From assembly GCF_030272615.1 (NCBI RefSeq), contig NC_081413.1, forward strand, positions 442,267,038 through 442,331,037: 64,000 nt of DNA. Reading direction: 5' to 3'. This DNA comes from Cryptomeria japonica. Its lineage: Eukaryota; Streptophyta; Pinopsida; Cupressales; Cupressaceae. A program made the position numbers and the translations under genes. The notes beneath the pieces were generated by a model. It worked only from the letters and a program-made list of their open reading frames with translations, had not been told where the DNA came from and made no database searches. Of the stretch, positions 33,930 through 45,014 are shown in pieces (within the stretch, counting starts at the first letter, position 1; every line of letters starts with the position of its first letter).

Positions 33930-34239
33930 AGCCCACTAGTCTCGATACTCCATCAGCTCAAACAACCTTATCACCCCCTAAGGGGCACCCATTTTTTTGC
34001 CTTTTGCCAGAAATTAACTCAAAGTGAATTTCTTCACAATTGAGTAGTTATCTTGGGAGATATATGGTGAGTGATTTTCGGGGTGAATTCTTCCCCACCC
34101 TTGCACTATGATATTGCCAATGTTTGGTGACTGACTCAGTTCAAAGTGTTTAATGCTAAGGTTCTTAATCAGGCTTTTATTTGGTCTTCAGTGATAAACT
34201 CCCTCAGGAGGCTTCCCAAACTTTAGAAGAAAGGATTTA
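33930..34239 (-). other. conserved LARD leader block, left half (split by chromovirus)
   Basis: It matches 63440-63720 of Gypsy-B: AACCTTATCACCCCCTAAGG versus AGCCTTGTCACCCCCTAAAG, then TTTTTGCCTTT, ATATGGTGAGT, ATTCTTCCCC and TGCACTA in the same order. The block resumes at 42065. Its conservation between a non-coding and a coding element suggests a packaging or dimerisation role; that is inference. Confidence 0.75.
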
Positions 34240-35835
34240 TGGTGCAGGAGCACCCTTATAAGGTCTTCCACCATTTGATTTTGTTGAGATTTTGCTTCTT
34301 TAAGAAGCCATGTAAATGTAATAAGAGCCAAGAGCTCATTGGTTTTGTTTAGGTCCTAGTTTAGGTCCTAGGTTCACAAGTCTAGGTTGAGTTTTCTCTT
34401 GGAGTTGAGGGTATGTGTTCCTATTGGTGAGTTTGGTGTTCTTTTAGCATGGTTGTGTCCATAGCATAGCCTAATGTAGGCCTAAAATTCAAGAAAAGCA
34501 ACATTGCAAAAGTTGCTCAAAAGTTGCAAAAAGTTGCATGACAACTTTTCAAAGTTGTCATGCAACTTTTCCACCAAATAGGTCATAACCTTAGCTTGGT
34601 GTTGGGAACCCTAACCTTGGCACAAAAACTAAGACAAAGACATTATAAATTGGTGCAAACCCTAAAATGAGGGGTTGGATGTCAGAGTATACGAAAAAAG
34701 GAAAAAATCCTTGACTGTGACTAGTTTTTGTTGCCAGTCGGCACAAATGGAGCAATGAAGGATTGTTAATGGATTGTTCTGGAACCTAAACCATATTGGG
34801 AGTCTTGTTGAGTGTTGAAACATTCATTTTGAGCATTTATATTAAGTTTCTTCTACAAGTTTTGGTGTGTTTGTAAATATTTTGTAAATTTCTTCCTTAC
34901 TGTCCAGTTTTGGAATGTTTTGTTTTGTGTAAATGGGTTGACATCTCCTATCCCCATTGTGGAAACACCATAAAACCATGGGGAATAGGAGTGAAGACCT
35001 TCTATAGTATCTTAGAGGAATCCAGGCCCTTGAATGTGCAAGAAAGCCTTTCAAAGACCCACTCCTAGGCGAGACTAGACTGTGCTCGACTAGGAAGGGT
35101 TAAGGTTGCAGAGGTTCGTGAGAGCAAGGAAGGACAAAGAAGGAGGCACCCTATGGAGGAGTTGTAGAGGGGTGTGTGGAGAATAATTGGTGAGAAGGAG
35201 GAGCTTCCACCAATCCATACAAGGTGGTGAAGACAACAAACCATCACTATGACCCTGGCAGGCCTAAAAACCCTTAAAAACCCTCAAAAACCCTTAAATC
35301 CACCTAGGGCAGTATACGGATACTTGGGGTCCCAAAACTAGGAAAATCCTTGAGCCTTGGGTAGATGAATGGTAGTCCCTTTGGGGAGTTTGACAAGTTT
35401 TGGCATTGTTTGCAAGAGGAAGCCCTAAAAGTCCAAAATGGAGGCCTAATAGGGGGTCATTCCTTGTAGCCCTATTTTGTAGGAAAAAAGAAAAATTGTG
35501 AAATCGGTAACAAGAAGGAATGTCAAAACCTCTTGGGGGCACATGAGTGGATGGAGAAACATGTCAAAGACCTGTCCTTTCCTTGCTAGGACCTGAGAAG
35601 GTTTAGGAAGAGTTAAACCCTTATTAGCCTATGTAAGGGTTTTTTGAGCTTGTGAGTAGGTGAGAGCTTAGGAGAAGAATCACATGTGGTTGGTGGGTGG
35701 ATTGGGCAAGGTCAGGGGATTCCACAAGAAAGGGAAGTCCTAGAGACCCTAGGGTGTGGTTGGAACACCTGGTGATCCAAGGAGAGGATCAAAGACCATA
35801 GACTAGGCTAGTCTATCCCAAGCCCATTCCCATCA
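34240..35835 (+). repeat. chromovirus 5' LTR
   Basis: 1596 bp, TGGTGCAGGAGC to CCCATTCCCATCA. It contains an inverted repeat around GTTGCATGACAACTTTTCAA, then AGTTGTCATGCAACTT, near 34535-34570. Short ORFs in the LTR are also present in the other LTR and show no domain. Confidence 0.9.
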
Positions 35836-35838
35836 GAT

Positions 35839-35850
35839 TGGTATTAGAGC
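35839..35850 (+). promoter_or_regulatory. chromovirus primer-binding site
   Basis: TGGTATTAGAGC, three bases after the LTR. It differs by one base from TGGTATCAGAGC, the standard complement of the initiator methionine tRNA 3' end used by most chromoviruses and copia elements. Confidence 0.9.
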
Positions 35851-35875
35851 AAGTTAAAGATTTGGTGGACCGTGC

Positions 35876-37130
35876 ATGTCTCTATATTCTGGTGAATCAG
35901 TAGGGGAGAACATAATGGTCACTAATTTAGAGCTGGCTAGGGAGGTAGAAGAAAAAAAGGAGAAAAATAGACTCCTTGAAGATGCTATGAGTGAGATAAG
36001 GAACAAGCTGCAAGAAGTGGTTGATCAGAGAGCACAAGAACTCTGGGGTGCAGACACCAATGATAGAGGCAAGAAAGCTATTGATATAGATGACATCATG
36101 CCTAAACCAGACCCCTTAATCAATGAAGAACCTTTTGTAAAGGCCATTAAGGCTTTGAATACAAAATCTTTTGAAGGATTGCCACTTTTCAGTGGAAGAA
36201 TGGATATTAACACCGTCATGGAATGGATTAAGGGTATGGAGAACCATTTTGAGTGTGAAGGGGTGGCAGAAGCCCAAAAGGTTAAGGTTGCCAAATCAAA
36301 ACTTAGGGGAGCAACCTTGACATGGTGGAAGTACTTGCAAGAGGAGAGAATTAGCATGGGGAAGCTACCTATAGCAAACTGAAAGGCCATGGTGAGTAAG
36401 ATCAAGGAGAACTACTTGCCAGAGGATTATGAAGTCCAACTTCATAAGAAGAGATAGGGATTGAAGAAAAAAGATCTTGATGTGGCCTCTTACATAGAGG
36501 AGCTTCAGAAGCTTTGTCTTGGATCCAAAGTCCAAGAAGAGGAATCCATCAAGGTGGCTAGGTATCTAAGTGGCCTGAAGAGGAACATCCAAGAGGAGAT
36601 AAGCCTATGGACTCCTACCACTATCCAAAAATGTCATCAACTTGCTGCTAAGGTAGAAGAGAGGAACAAAAGGAATGGAGACTCCAACAACAGGGGTAGA
36701 GGCAGAGGTAGAGATCAAATGAGTCACCGGGGTGGTTACCAAAGAAAGGAAAGTGAGCAAAGGAATCAAGAAGAGTCCAAGTTGACTGAGCATAATAGTG
36801 AAACCACTCTCAGAGGAGGCCATTCTAGAGGAAGAGGTGCACAAGGGGGTCCAAATAGGGGTAGAGGTACCGGCAGGGGTAATTCCTACTTTGCAACCAT
36901 GAAATGCTACAATTGTGGTCAATTGGGACACCTAGCCTATAGATGCCCTAACAAGCCTACCTCATCAAATAGTGGAAAGAGGGTTTCTTATGCCCATGAA
37001 TACAAATCAAGCAACAAAACACCTGAGGTGGACCATATTGAATCAGAAATTGGAGAAAATCTAATGTTCAATAGGATCTTGATAAGACAGTTGGTTAAGA
37101 ATGAACCTAAGCATAGGAGAGCATTGTTTA
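35876..37130 (+). pseudogene. gag: chromovirus gag
   Basis: It starts at ATG 35876. A charged coiled-coil-like N-terminus (EVEEKKEKNRLLEDAMSEIR) is followed by the capsid region: PLFSGRMDINTVMEWIKGME, LRGATLTWWKYLQ, VASYIEELQKLCLG. Then comes an RG-rich linker (NNRGRGRGRDQ, NRGRGTGRGN) and a single zinc knuckle CYNCGQLGHLAYRC at about 36906-36947. Two in-frame stops (near 36380 and 36456) break it. The frame runs into the deletion described for the protease. Gag packages the RNA. Confidence 0.9.
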
Positions 37131-37570
37131 GATAACATCATATTAGATGAGGCAGCCAAGAAGTTGAAACTCACAAGGATACCCCACACTAGTCCTTACA
37201 AGGTGACATGGTTGAATCAAGAGCAGATTGTGCTTGTCAATGAATAGACTTGGGTAGAGTTTTCTATTGGAGGGTACAAGGACAAGATCCTTTGTGATGT
37301 GCTACCTATGGATGCTTGTCATATGCTGCTAGGTAGACCCTAGCAATTTGATAGGAGGGTGATCTATGATGGAGAGGGGAACTCCATTTCCTTCAAGAAG
37401 GACAGTAGAACCTTTAAAATTCAGTTTGTGACAGAGAATGATGAGGGAACCTCAAGAACACCTAGTGTCTTACTTAACACTGGTAAAGAGTTCTTACACC
37501 TACTGCATGAAGAGGAGACAGTGGGATGTGCCATCTTTGTGAAGCCAAAGGAGGAGGAAGGTAAGTTGTA
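37131..37570 (+). pseudogene. chromovirus protease, active site deleted
   Basis: The family normally continues from RRALFR through about 20 residues including the DSGST active site to DNI(V/I). Here RRALFR is joined directly to a DNIILDEAAKKLKL-like sequence at about 37131, so the active-site Asp is gone. The later part is readable: YKVTWLNQEQIVLVNE, ILCDVLPMDACHMLLGRP, QFDRRVIYDGEGNSISF. Two TAG stops (LVNE*TW and GRP*QF) replace residues normally Gln and Trp. Confidence 0.8.
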
Positions 37571-38965
37571 GATAGAAGTACCTAAGGAGGTAAAGCAAAT
37601 GTTGCAAGAATATAAGGACATAGTGGGTGATGGAGCACCTACAACACTTCCACAAAGAAGGTCTATTAGCCATCAAATAGACTTTGTACCCGGTGCATCC
37701 CTGCCCAATAAAGCAACATATAAGCTCACACCTGATCAAAACAAGGATGTGGTAAGGCAAGTGTAGGAGTTGTTGGATCAAGGACCAATCAAGAAGAGCA
37801 TCAGACCATGTGCAGTTCCGGTAGTGCTAGCATCAAACAAGGGAGGCAAGTGGAGACTTTGCACTGATTCAAGGGCAATAAATAGGATCACCATAAGGTA
37901 TAGATTTTCTATTCCTAGAATAGAGGATTTGATGGACTGTTTAGGAGGTGCCATGTATTTTCCTAAGTTGGACCTTAAAAGTGGTTATCATCAAATTAGG
38001 ATTAAGGAGGGTGATGAGTGGAAGACCGCTTTTAAGACCACAAAAGGGCTGTATGAATGGCTTGTGATGCCATTTGGACTTACCAATTCCCCAAGCACCT
38101 TCATGAGGTTGATGAATGAGGTGTTGAAGGACTTCACAGGGAGACTTGTGGTGGTGTAATTAGATGACATACTATTCTACAACAGAACCAAAGAGGAGCA
38201 CCTTGAACATTTGAGGTTAGTCCTAGAGAGGTTGCATGAAGAGAAGTTGGCAATCAACTTAGAGAAGTGTGATTTCTTGAAGCAAAAGTTAGTCTACTTG
38301 GGATTTGTGGTGTCTAAGGGAACCTTGAGGATGGATCCAAGCAAAGTGGAGGCAATCTTGAATTGGCCTGCCCCTAAAACAGGAACTGAAGCTAGGAGTT
38401 TCCATGGTTTAGCCCAATTCTATAGAAAGTTTGTGAGAAACTTTAGTGGCATATGTGCACCAGTACTTGACACTATAAAAAGAGGCCTAAAAACTAAGTT
38501 CAAATGGACTAAACAAGCTAATGAAGCATTCCAATTATTGATGCAAGAAGTAGCCACAAAACCCATCCTACTCTTACCTACTTTTGACAAGCTATTCACA
38601 TTGGAGTGTGATGCAAGTGGAATTGCAGTAGGGTGTGTATTGAGTCAAGAAGGAAGGCCTGTGGCATTTTTCAATGAGAAGCTTAATGAGACAAAGAAGA
38701 GGTATTCAACATATGATCTAGAGTTGTATGCATTAGTTCAGTCTCTCAAGAAGTGGAGGCATTACCTACTCCCAAAAGAATTTGTGGTGTTCATAGATAA
38801 CTAGGCTTTGAGTTACATTAACACTCAAGAGAATCTTAGCAACAAACATTTGAAGTGAATGGAGTACCTCCAATCCTTTACCTTTACCATCAAGCATAAA
38901 AAGGGGCAGCTCAACAAGGTGGCAGATGCTTTAAGCTGGAAGTTATTGACTGTCCAAGGATTATA
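37571..38965 (+). pseudogene. pol: chromovirus reverse transcriptase and RNase H
   Basis: RT is evident from [75 protein letters not shown] and [20 protein letters not shown]. The catalytic box reads VV*LDDILFYN, with TAA at 38157-38159 where Tyr of YLDD should be. RNase H follows with LECDASGIAVGCVLSQEGRP, RYSTYDLELYALVQSLKKWR and FIDN*ALSYI. Further TAG, TGA and TAA stops occur. Confidence 0.9.
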
Positions 38966-40276
38966 ATTGCAGAGCATAGGGATAGAAGGTTTCAAGGATC
39001 TCTATCAAGAAGATGAAGACTTCTCATCAGCCTACAAGGTCTGCAAGGAGTTTGAGAATCATTTTCATGGTGAGTATGTATATTACACGCTTCAAAATGG
39101 TCCCTTGTTCAAAGGCAATTAGTTATGTGTGCCTAGAGGATCCATGAGAGAAAATCTTAGACAGGAGAAACACAATGGAAGCCTAAGTGGACACTTTGGA
39201 ATCAATAAAACTTTGGATCTAGTACAGAGATACTACCATTGGCCTAGGATGCCAAGGGATGTGAGAAGGTATGTGGAGCAATGTGGTGTGTGCCAAAGGG
39301 CAAAAGGAGGATCAAGCAATGCAGGCCTCTATTAGCCATTACCAGTCCCAAATAGGCCTTGGGAGTGTGTGAACATAGACTTTGTGGTAGGACTCCCCAA
39401 GACAAAGACATGTATGGAAAGCATCTATGTGGTGGTAGACAGATTTTCTAAGATGAGCCATTTCATTCCATGTAGAACTACTCATGATGCTAGCTACATT
39501 GCACAACTTTTTTTTAAGGAGATTGTAAGGATTCATGGACTCCCATTAAGTATTGTTTCAGATAGGGATAGAAAGTTCATGGGCCATTTTTGGCAAACCT
39601 TATGGAGAAGACTAGGAACTAATCTATCATTCAGTTCAACTTACCATCCACAAACCTATGGTCAAACTGAAGTCATTAACAGGGTGTTAGGCAACTTGCT
39701 AAGGTGTCTAACCAAGGAGTATGGGCAAATTTGGGATCTAGTTATTCCACAAGCTGAGTATGCCTACAATGACAGTGTAAATAGGACCACTGGAAGGAGT
39801 CCTTTTGAGGTTGTCTATGGCAAACATCCTAGAGGGGTGTGTGAACTAAGAGAACTTGGTTCCATGGAGATGAAGAGTGGGCAAGTAGAGGAATTCACTC
39901 AAACCATCAAGGAAGTCCAAGAATAGGTCAAGAGAGCCATCCTAGAGTCTACTAAAAAACTAAAAGCTAAAGTGGATGAAAAAAGGAGAGAGGTTTAGCT
40001 CAAAGTGGGTGACTATGTGATGGTCCATTTAAGTAAATCTAGAATGCAAAGTGAAAAGCCTACTAAGATACAAATGAAGAGGGTAGGACCTTGTAAAGTT
40101 CTATACAAATATGGTGAGAACGCCTACAAGGTGGATCTTCCTTCAAGTTTAGCTATATCACCAGTCTTCAATGTTGCTGATATGATATTGTACAAAAGTG
40201 AAATAACAAGGCAAACTAAGAATCGAGCCAAGGTACTGCAGGACTTTGATGTGAATGCCTTGCCTCAAGTGAAGTA
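38966..40276 (+). pseudogene. chromovirus integrase
   Basis: The zinc-binding region has HNGSLSGHFGINKTLDL and CGVCQRAKGG. The core has WECVNIDFVVGLPKT (first Asp), IVSDRDRKFMGHFWQ (second Asp), and YHPQTYGQTEVINRVL (Glu). GDYVMVHLSKSR and VLYKYGENAYKVDLP are the C-terminal part. Catalytic residues are kept, but at least five stops (mostly TAG where Gln is usual) interrupt it. Integrase inserts the cDNA; here it is non-functional without correction. Confidence 0.9.
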
Positions 40277-40454
40277 ACCCATACTAGAGGAGATCTTGGA
40301 GTCAAGGGTGAAGAAGTCTACTAGACACCAGGTCTACATGGAACACTTGGTGAAGTGGGCAGGTCAACCTGAGTCTGAAGCCACTTGGGTTGAAGAGGGA
40401 AGGTTCAAGAAACTTGGTATTGACCCAGCTCTCATCTCTCCCCTAGTTCCTTAA
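40277..40454 (+). pseudogene. chromodomain at integrase C-terminus
   Basis: After a TAA at 40276-40278 the frame goes on with ILESRVKKSTRHQVYMEHLV, then KWAGQPESEATWVEEGRFKK, ending at TAA 40452-40454. The YMEHLVKWAG and EATWVEE blocks are those of chromodomains, which in chromoviruses steer integration to marked chromatin. This defines the lineage. Confidence 0.88.
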
Positions 40455-40474
40455 TTTTGTGTAGAGGGGGAGTA

Positions 40475-42064
40475 TGGTGCAGGAGAAACCTTCTAAGGTC
40501 TTACAACATTTGATTTTGTTGGGATTTTGCTTCTTTAAGAAACCATGTAAATGTAATAAGAGCCAAGAGCTCATTGGTTTTGTTTAGGTCCTAGCTTAGG
40601 TCCTAGCTTCACAAGTCTAGGTTGAGTTTTCTCTTGGAGTTGAGGGTATGTGTTCCTATTGGTGAGTTTGGGGTCCTTTTAGCATGGTTGTGTCCATAGG
40701 ATAGCCTAATGTAGGCCTAAAAGTCAAGAAAAACAACATTACAAAAGTTGCTCAAAAGTTGCAAAAAGTTGCATGACAACTTTTCAAAGTTGTCATGCAA
40801 CTTTTCCACCAAATAGGTCATAGCCTTAGCTTGGTGTTGGGAAACCTAACCTTGGCACATAAAAAAGGAAAAGACATTATAAATTGGTGCAAGCCCTAAA
40901 ATGAGGGGTTGGATGTTACAGTGTACGGAAAAAGGAAAAGCTCCTTGACTGTGACTGGTTTTTGTTGCCAGTTGGCACAAATGGAGCAATGAAGGATTGT
41001 TAATGGATTGTTCTGGAACCTAAACCATATTGGGATTATTGTTGAGTGTTGACACATTCATTTTGAGCATTTAGATTAATTTTGTTTTGCAAGTTTTGGT
41101 GTGTTTGTGAATATTTTGTAAATTTCTTCCTTATTGTCCAGTTTTGGACTGTTTTGTGTAAATGGGTTGACAACTCCTATCCCCATTGTGAAAACACCAT
41201 AAAACCATGGGGAATAGGAGTGCAGACCCTGTACAGTATATCAGAGGAAGCAAGGCCCTTGAAGATGTAGGAAAGCCTTTCAAAGACCCACTCCTAGGCG
41301 AGACTGGACTATGCCCGGCTAGGAAGGGTTAAGGTTGTAGAGGTCTGTGAGAGCAAGGAAGGACACAGAAGGAGGAACCCTCTGGAGGAGTTGTAGAGGG
41401 GTGTGTAGAGAATCACTAGTGAGAAGGAGGATTTTCCATGAATCCAGAGAAGGTGGTGAAGACAACAAACCATCACTGTGACCCTGGCAGGCCTAAAAAC
41501 CCTTAAAAACCCTCAAAAACCCTTAAATCCACCTAGGGCAGTGTATAGACACTAGGGGTCCCAAAACTAGGAAAATACTTGAGCCTTGGGAAAATGAATG
41601 GAAGTCCCTTTGGGGATTTTGACATGTTTTGGAATTGTTTGCAAGAGGAAGCCCTAAAAGTCCGAAATGGAGGCCTAATAGGGGCTCATTCCTTGTAGCC
41701 CTATTTTGTAGGAAAAATGCAAAATTTTGAAATTGGTAACAAGAAGGAATGTCAAAACCTCTTGGGGGCACATGAGTGGATGGAGAAACATGTCAAAGAC
41801 CTATCCTTTCCTTTCTAGGACCTGAGAAGGTGTAGGAAGAGTTAAACCCTTAGTAGCCTATGTAAGGGTTTTTGAAGCTTGTGAGTAGGTGAGAGCTTAG
41901 GAGAAGAATCACATGTTGTTGGTGGGTGGATTGGGCAAGGTTAGGGGATTCCACAAGCAAGGGAATCCCTAGAGACCCTAGGGTGTGGTTGGAACACCTA
42001 GTGATCCAAGGAGAGGATCAAAGAGCATAGATTAGGCTAGTCTATCCCAAGCCCATTCCCATCA
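40475..42064 (+). repeat. chromovirus 3' LTR
   Basis: 1590 bp starting TGGTGCAGGAGAAACC, preceded by the polypurine tract GTAGAGGGGGAGTA. It is colinear with the 5' LTR. Confidence 0.92.
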
Positions 42065-43524
42065 CTTTACATATCTTAAAGATACTAGGGGAAGACTAAT
42101 CACTGAGAAAATCCATTGAAGGGGACTTTTGTCAACCTCCAGATTTTATTATAGTGGGTTTGAACACATGGAAATAAAGTCATTTTCCCCTTAGGTAGTT
42201 CCCCTCTCATCGGCCATTAATGGCGCCCTAAGGAAAACTCAGAAGGGCAGGCCTTCTAAAAAATTTAAGTGCTTAAAGTAAAAGAATGTATGAAAGAGCG
42301 GTTTGGTTTTTTGGTCACCCAATTAAGGGGAGAGCATATACCTTCCAATTTTGAGACAAGGCAAACAAGTGTTCTTTTTAACCTTCAAAGAAATGATGAT
42401 ATATCCTCTATTTGGAGATGTTGCTCCAACAAGCATGTTGTTTATTTAAGTTCCTCATAGAAATTTGTTTGTTAATCTAGGAAATGAAATCCTAGTCAAT
42501 AGAAAGTAATGCACGTTTCTTGAAAGTGAATTGCTTTGTAAGCAGTGGACAAGTTGATTTTTATTTTTAATCATGCAAGAAAATGCGGATTGTTCTTTTT
42601 ACCTTTTGCAAGAAAATTGAAAATTGTTGTTATTTTAGAGCCCAAAATCAAGTGTTTTCCCTTAATCTTGCAAGAAAGAAAAGTGTTTGATTTGTTGTCC
42701 TTTTTATCCATACAATAGAGAAAAGATTGAGTTGTGTTTTAAGCATGAAAAGGAAAGCATGAATTTTATTTTATGCATCCAAAAGAAATCATGAGGTTCA
42801 TTTTAAGCTTTTGCAAGAAAAAAGAAAGGTGAGTTCTTTTTACTAACTTTGAAAGAAAGAAAAGAAAACTACACTAATTCCTTTTATTCCTACACAAAAA
42901 TGTTAGAACCTCCACACAATCAATTAGCAAAAAAATCAAATCATGATGGTGGGATTCACAAGCCTAAATTCTGATCTTGGTTACAAAATTTTCACTCCTA
43001 ATCCTGAAATGCCCTGAAATTAGATTAAGTCTGAAATTTGGAGGATCTTCCAAAAATTAGATTTTGCATTATAACTCCTAGAGGTCTGAAATCCCTCTCC
43101 AACATCCTAACAATATATATGGAGTATATCTTAAAGTATAACTTATACTTAAATATTATATTGCATATATATTGTCCTTCCACAAGCCTAATTTTTTTGC
43201 CTCTATCAACTCTATGCGCTAAACTATGGAACAAATCCGCTAAGAAATGATTCCTAAGCACTAGCAAATCAGGCATATGTGCTATTCTGAGGCCTGGATG
43301 CACTAGTCTGGTTGTCCTATGCGAGGAAATAATAGAGAAGGATATGTGATGAAAGATGGTTTCTATGTGCTAATATGTGCCAGGTAAGCACTAAGATAAG
43401 CAATGAATGCACTAAAAGAACTCTCTGATGCAATATTCTGATATTTTGATGTGATCTTTGTGTTCAACCTACAAAAAAATTGATGTTATTTTTGGGGATG
43501 TGCCCCACGCTGGGCACCAATTAA
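42065..43524 (-). other. LARD leader, right part, and primer-binding site
   Basis: Non-coding. About 42170-42255 repeats the Gypsy-B leader near 63880-63960 (TAGTTCCCCTCTCATCGGCC versus CGTTCCCCTCTCACCGGCC). Around 43190-43450 the short phrases GCGCTAA, GCACTAG and TGTGCTA recur, like 32995-33345. Bases 43502-43519 on the - strand read TGGTGCCCAGCGTGGGGC, two changes from the usual lysine-tRNA primer-binding sequence. Confidence 0.8.
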
Positions 43525-45014
43525 TCTACACCAGAAATGTGGTATCAACCTGCAAGAGGAGAAATCAATTCAAACACACAGATGAAACATTGCATTAGAG
43601 ATTAGAAATACAAACAGAACAAAGTTAAATGAAACTAAACTCTTTAAAATTGTTCTATGTTCCTCTATCTCCAAGGATATTCAAGATTCAAGGTGGCTCT
43701 CAGCTTGGAAGAGCACTTGATTCTATAAGATGAAAACCTAAAGAATGAGATTTATATGATTCTAAGATCTAATTGGAATGCAACCAAGATCTTAGTGAAT
43801 GATAAGATGAGATGATAAAGATAAAATGCAAAACTAGATGATTAAGATTCAGATGAGTTCCAAATTGAAAGCTAAGATGATTCTATATGAGTTAATTAAG
43901 CTAAGAAAAGATATACATCTAAGCTAACTAAAACTAAAATTCTATGATATGAATGCTTGATGTTTTGAATATGACAAAGAGAGCTGCTTAACTTGCAAAA
44001 TGACTATAAGTTTGATGCACAAAAGACTTGATTATTTTGAAGAAGGAATGGGCTCTATTTGTAGAGAAAATAGGGCAATGGAGGGTTGAGATTGAATAAT
44101 CTCAACAAGGGGTAGGATTGAAAGTTAATCAATCCGTGTTTACAATTCTCAACAATGAAATGGTGACAATTGTCAACAAGAGGTTGCTTGAGAGGAGATG
44201 AAATAAGCATTAAATGCTTGAGAAGACATTAAGGTTACCTTAGGAGGTAAGGGTTAAGGTTAAGTTAGGGTTATCCAATAAATAAAACTTTTACCCAAGA
44301 GGTAAACTCTTGTGCAAGTGTTTAAGAAATAACAAAGGTTAAAGCCATGAATGCTTGATGAGACCCTTGGGTTATATGAGGATCAAGTTAGAGGAAAGTC
44401 TCTAACCATGCAAGAAGGTTGAGTTAACCATTAATGGTTATGTAAGAGACTTAAATGGTTTGGAAGACTTTGAGGGTTAACTTGTTGAGGATATAAAGCC
44501 TTTAATGCTTTTCAAAGACTTTGGAGGCTTTGAGAAGTGACTTCTCTTTGCTTAGGATTGTGACAATATTTAGGAGATGGATTAGGCTAAAGTGGAAGTG
44601 ATTATAATAGTCTAGAAGGGGTTTAGGAGGCAAGTGGAAGATGTAGGAAAATAGGCAATTTTTGATAAATAAAAGATTTATTTTAGCCAAATAGGGGATG
44701 CAACTTGCATTTGTAGGATTTTGGAAGTGGGGGGATTTTTAAATAAATTTAGATTTATTTAAATGCAAAGGAGATTTTAATTAAATGTAGATTTAATTAA
44801 AATGGGAAAGGGGATAAATTGATATTTTTAATTAAATGTGAATATAATTAAAATGGCTAGAGGGGGGGTATTTAATTAAATGTGAATTTAATTAAATGGC
44901 TTAGATAGAAGAAGGGTATATTAATTAAATCTTAATTTAATTAATTGGAAGAATAAAGAATAATGAAATGAATTAAATTCACTTAATTCATTGTGCAACT
45001 TTTAGGTGTCTACA
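43525..45014 (-). repeat. LARD 5' LTR
   Basis: 1490 bp; on the - strand it starts TGTAGACACCTAAAAGTTGC at 45014. It lacks a stretch of about 20-40 bp present in the other LTR near 28390. It is followed on the + strand by ATGAC (45015-45019). Confidence 0.88.

Larger units (their letters stand above)
28831..34239 (-). other. LARD interior, left part: non-coding, built of tandem repeats
   Basis: No domain is recognisable on either strand. Repeat blocks are listed separately. About 31180-31290 matches, in reverse, the 3' UTR of Gypsy-A near 46880-46990 (shared core TTTTAGATTTTTCACTAG). A poly(T) run lies at about 31078-31105. Around 32995-33345 a short phrase (TGCGCTA, GCACTA and variants, every 20-30 bp) is repeated about twelve times. 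Bases 33930-34239 are the conserved leader block shared with Gypsy-B. Open frames on the - strand at 28846-29454 and 30490-30894 have no family resemblance that I can see. Confidence 0.7.
34240..42064 (+). mobile_element. Chromodomain Ty3/gypsy (chromovirus), defective
   Basis: 7.8 kb element in the LARD leader. LTRs are at 34240-35835 and 40475-42064, with an initiator-Met-type primer-binding site and a polypurine tract. Flanks are ATTTA (34235-34239) and CTTTA (42065-42069), a 4-of-5 match as target-site duplication. The order is gag, protease, RT, RNase H, integrase, chromodomain. LTRs differ by about 6% over the first 155 bp that I compared. Coding decay includes about 14 stops, a deletion over the protease active site and a stop at the RT catalytic motif. 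Confidence 0.9.
27265..45014 (-). mobile_element. Large non-coding LTR element (LARD type), itself split by a chromodomain gypsy
   Basis: - strand element of 17.75 kb as it stands, about 9.9 kb without the nested chromovirus. LTRs are at 43525-45014 (5') and 27265-28805 (3'). The target-site duplication ATGAC is at 27260-27264 and 45015-45019. A primer-binding site complementary to a lysine-type tRNA is at 43502-43519 and a polypurine tract next to the 3' LTR. The 6.9 kb interior has no gag or pol homology on either strand. It consists of repeats plus blocks shared with Gypsy-B and Gypsy-A. LARDs depend on helper proteins; Gypsy-B is the obvious relative. Confidence 0.88.
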
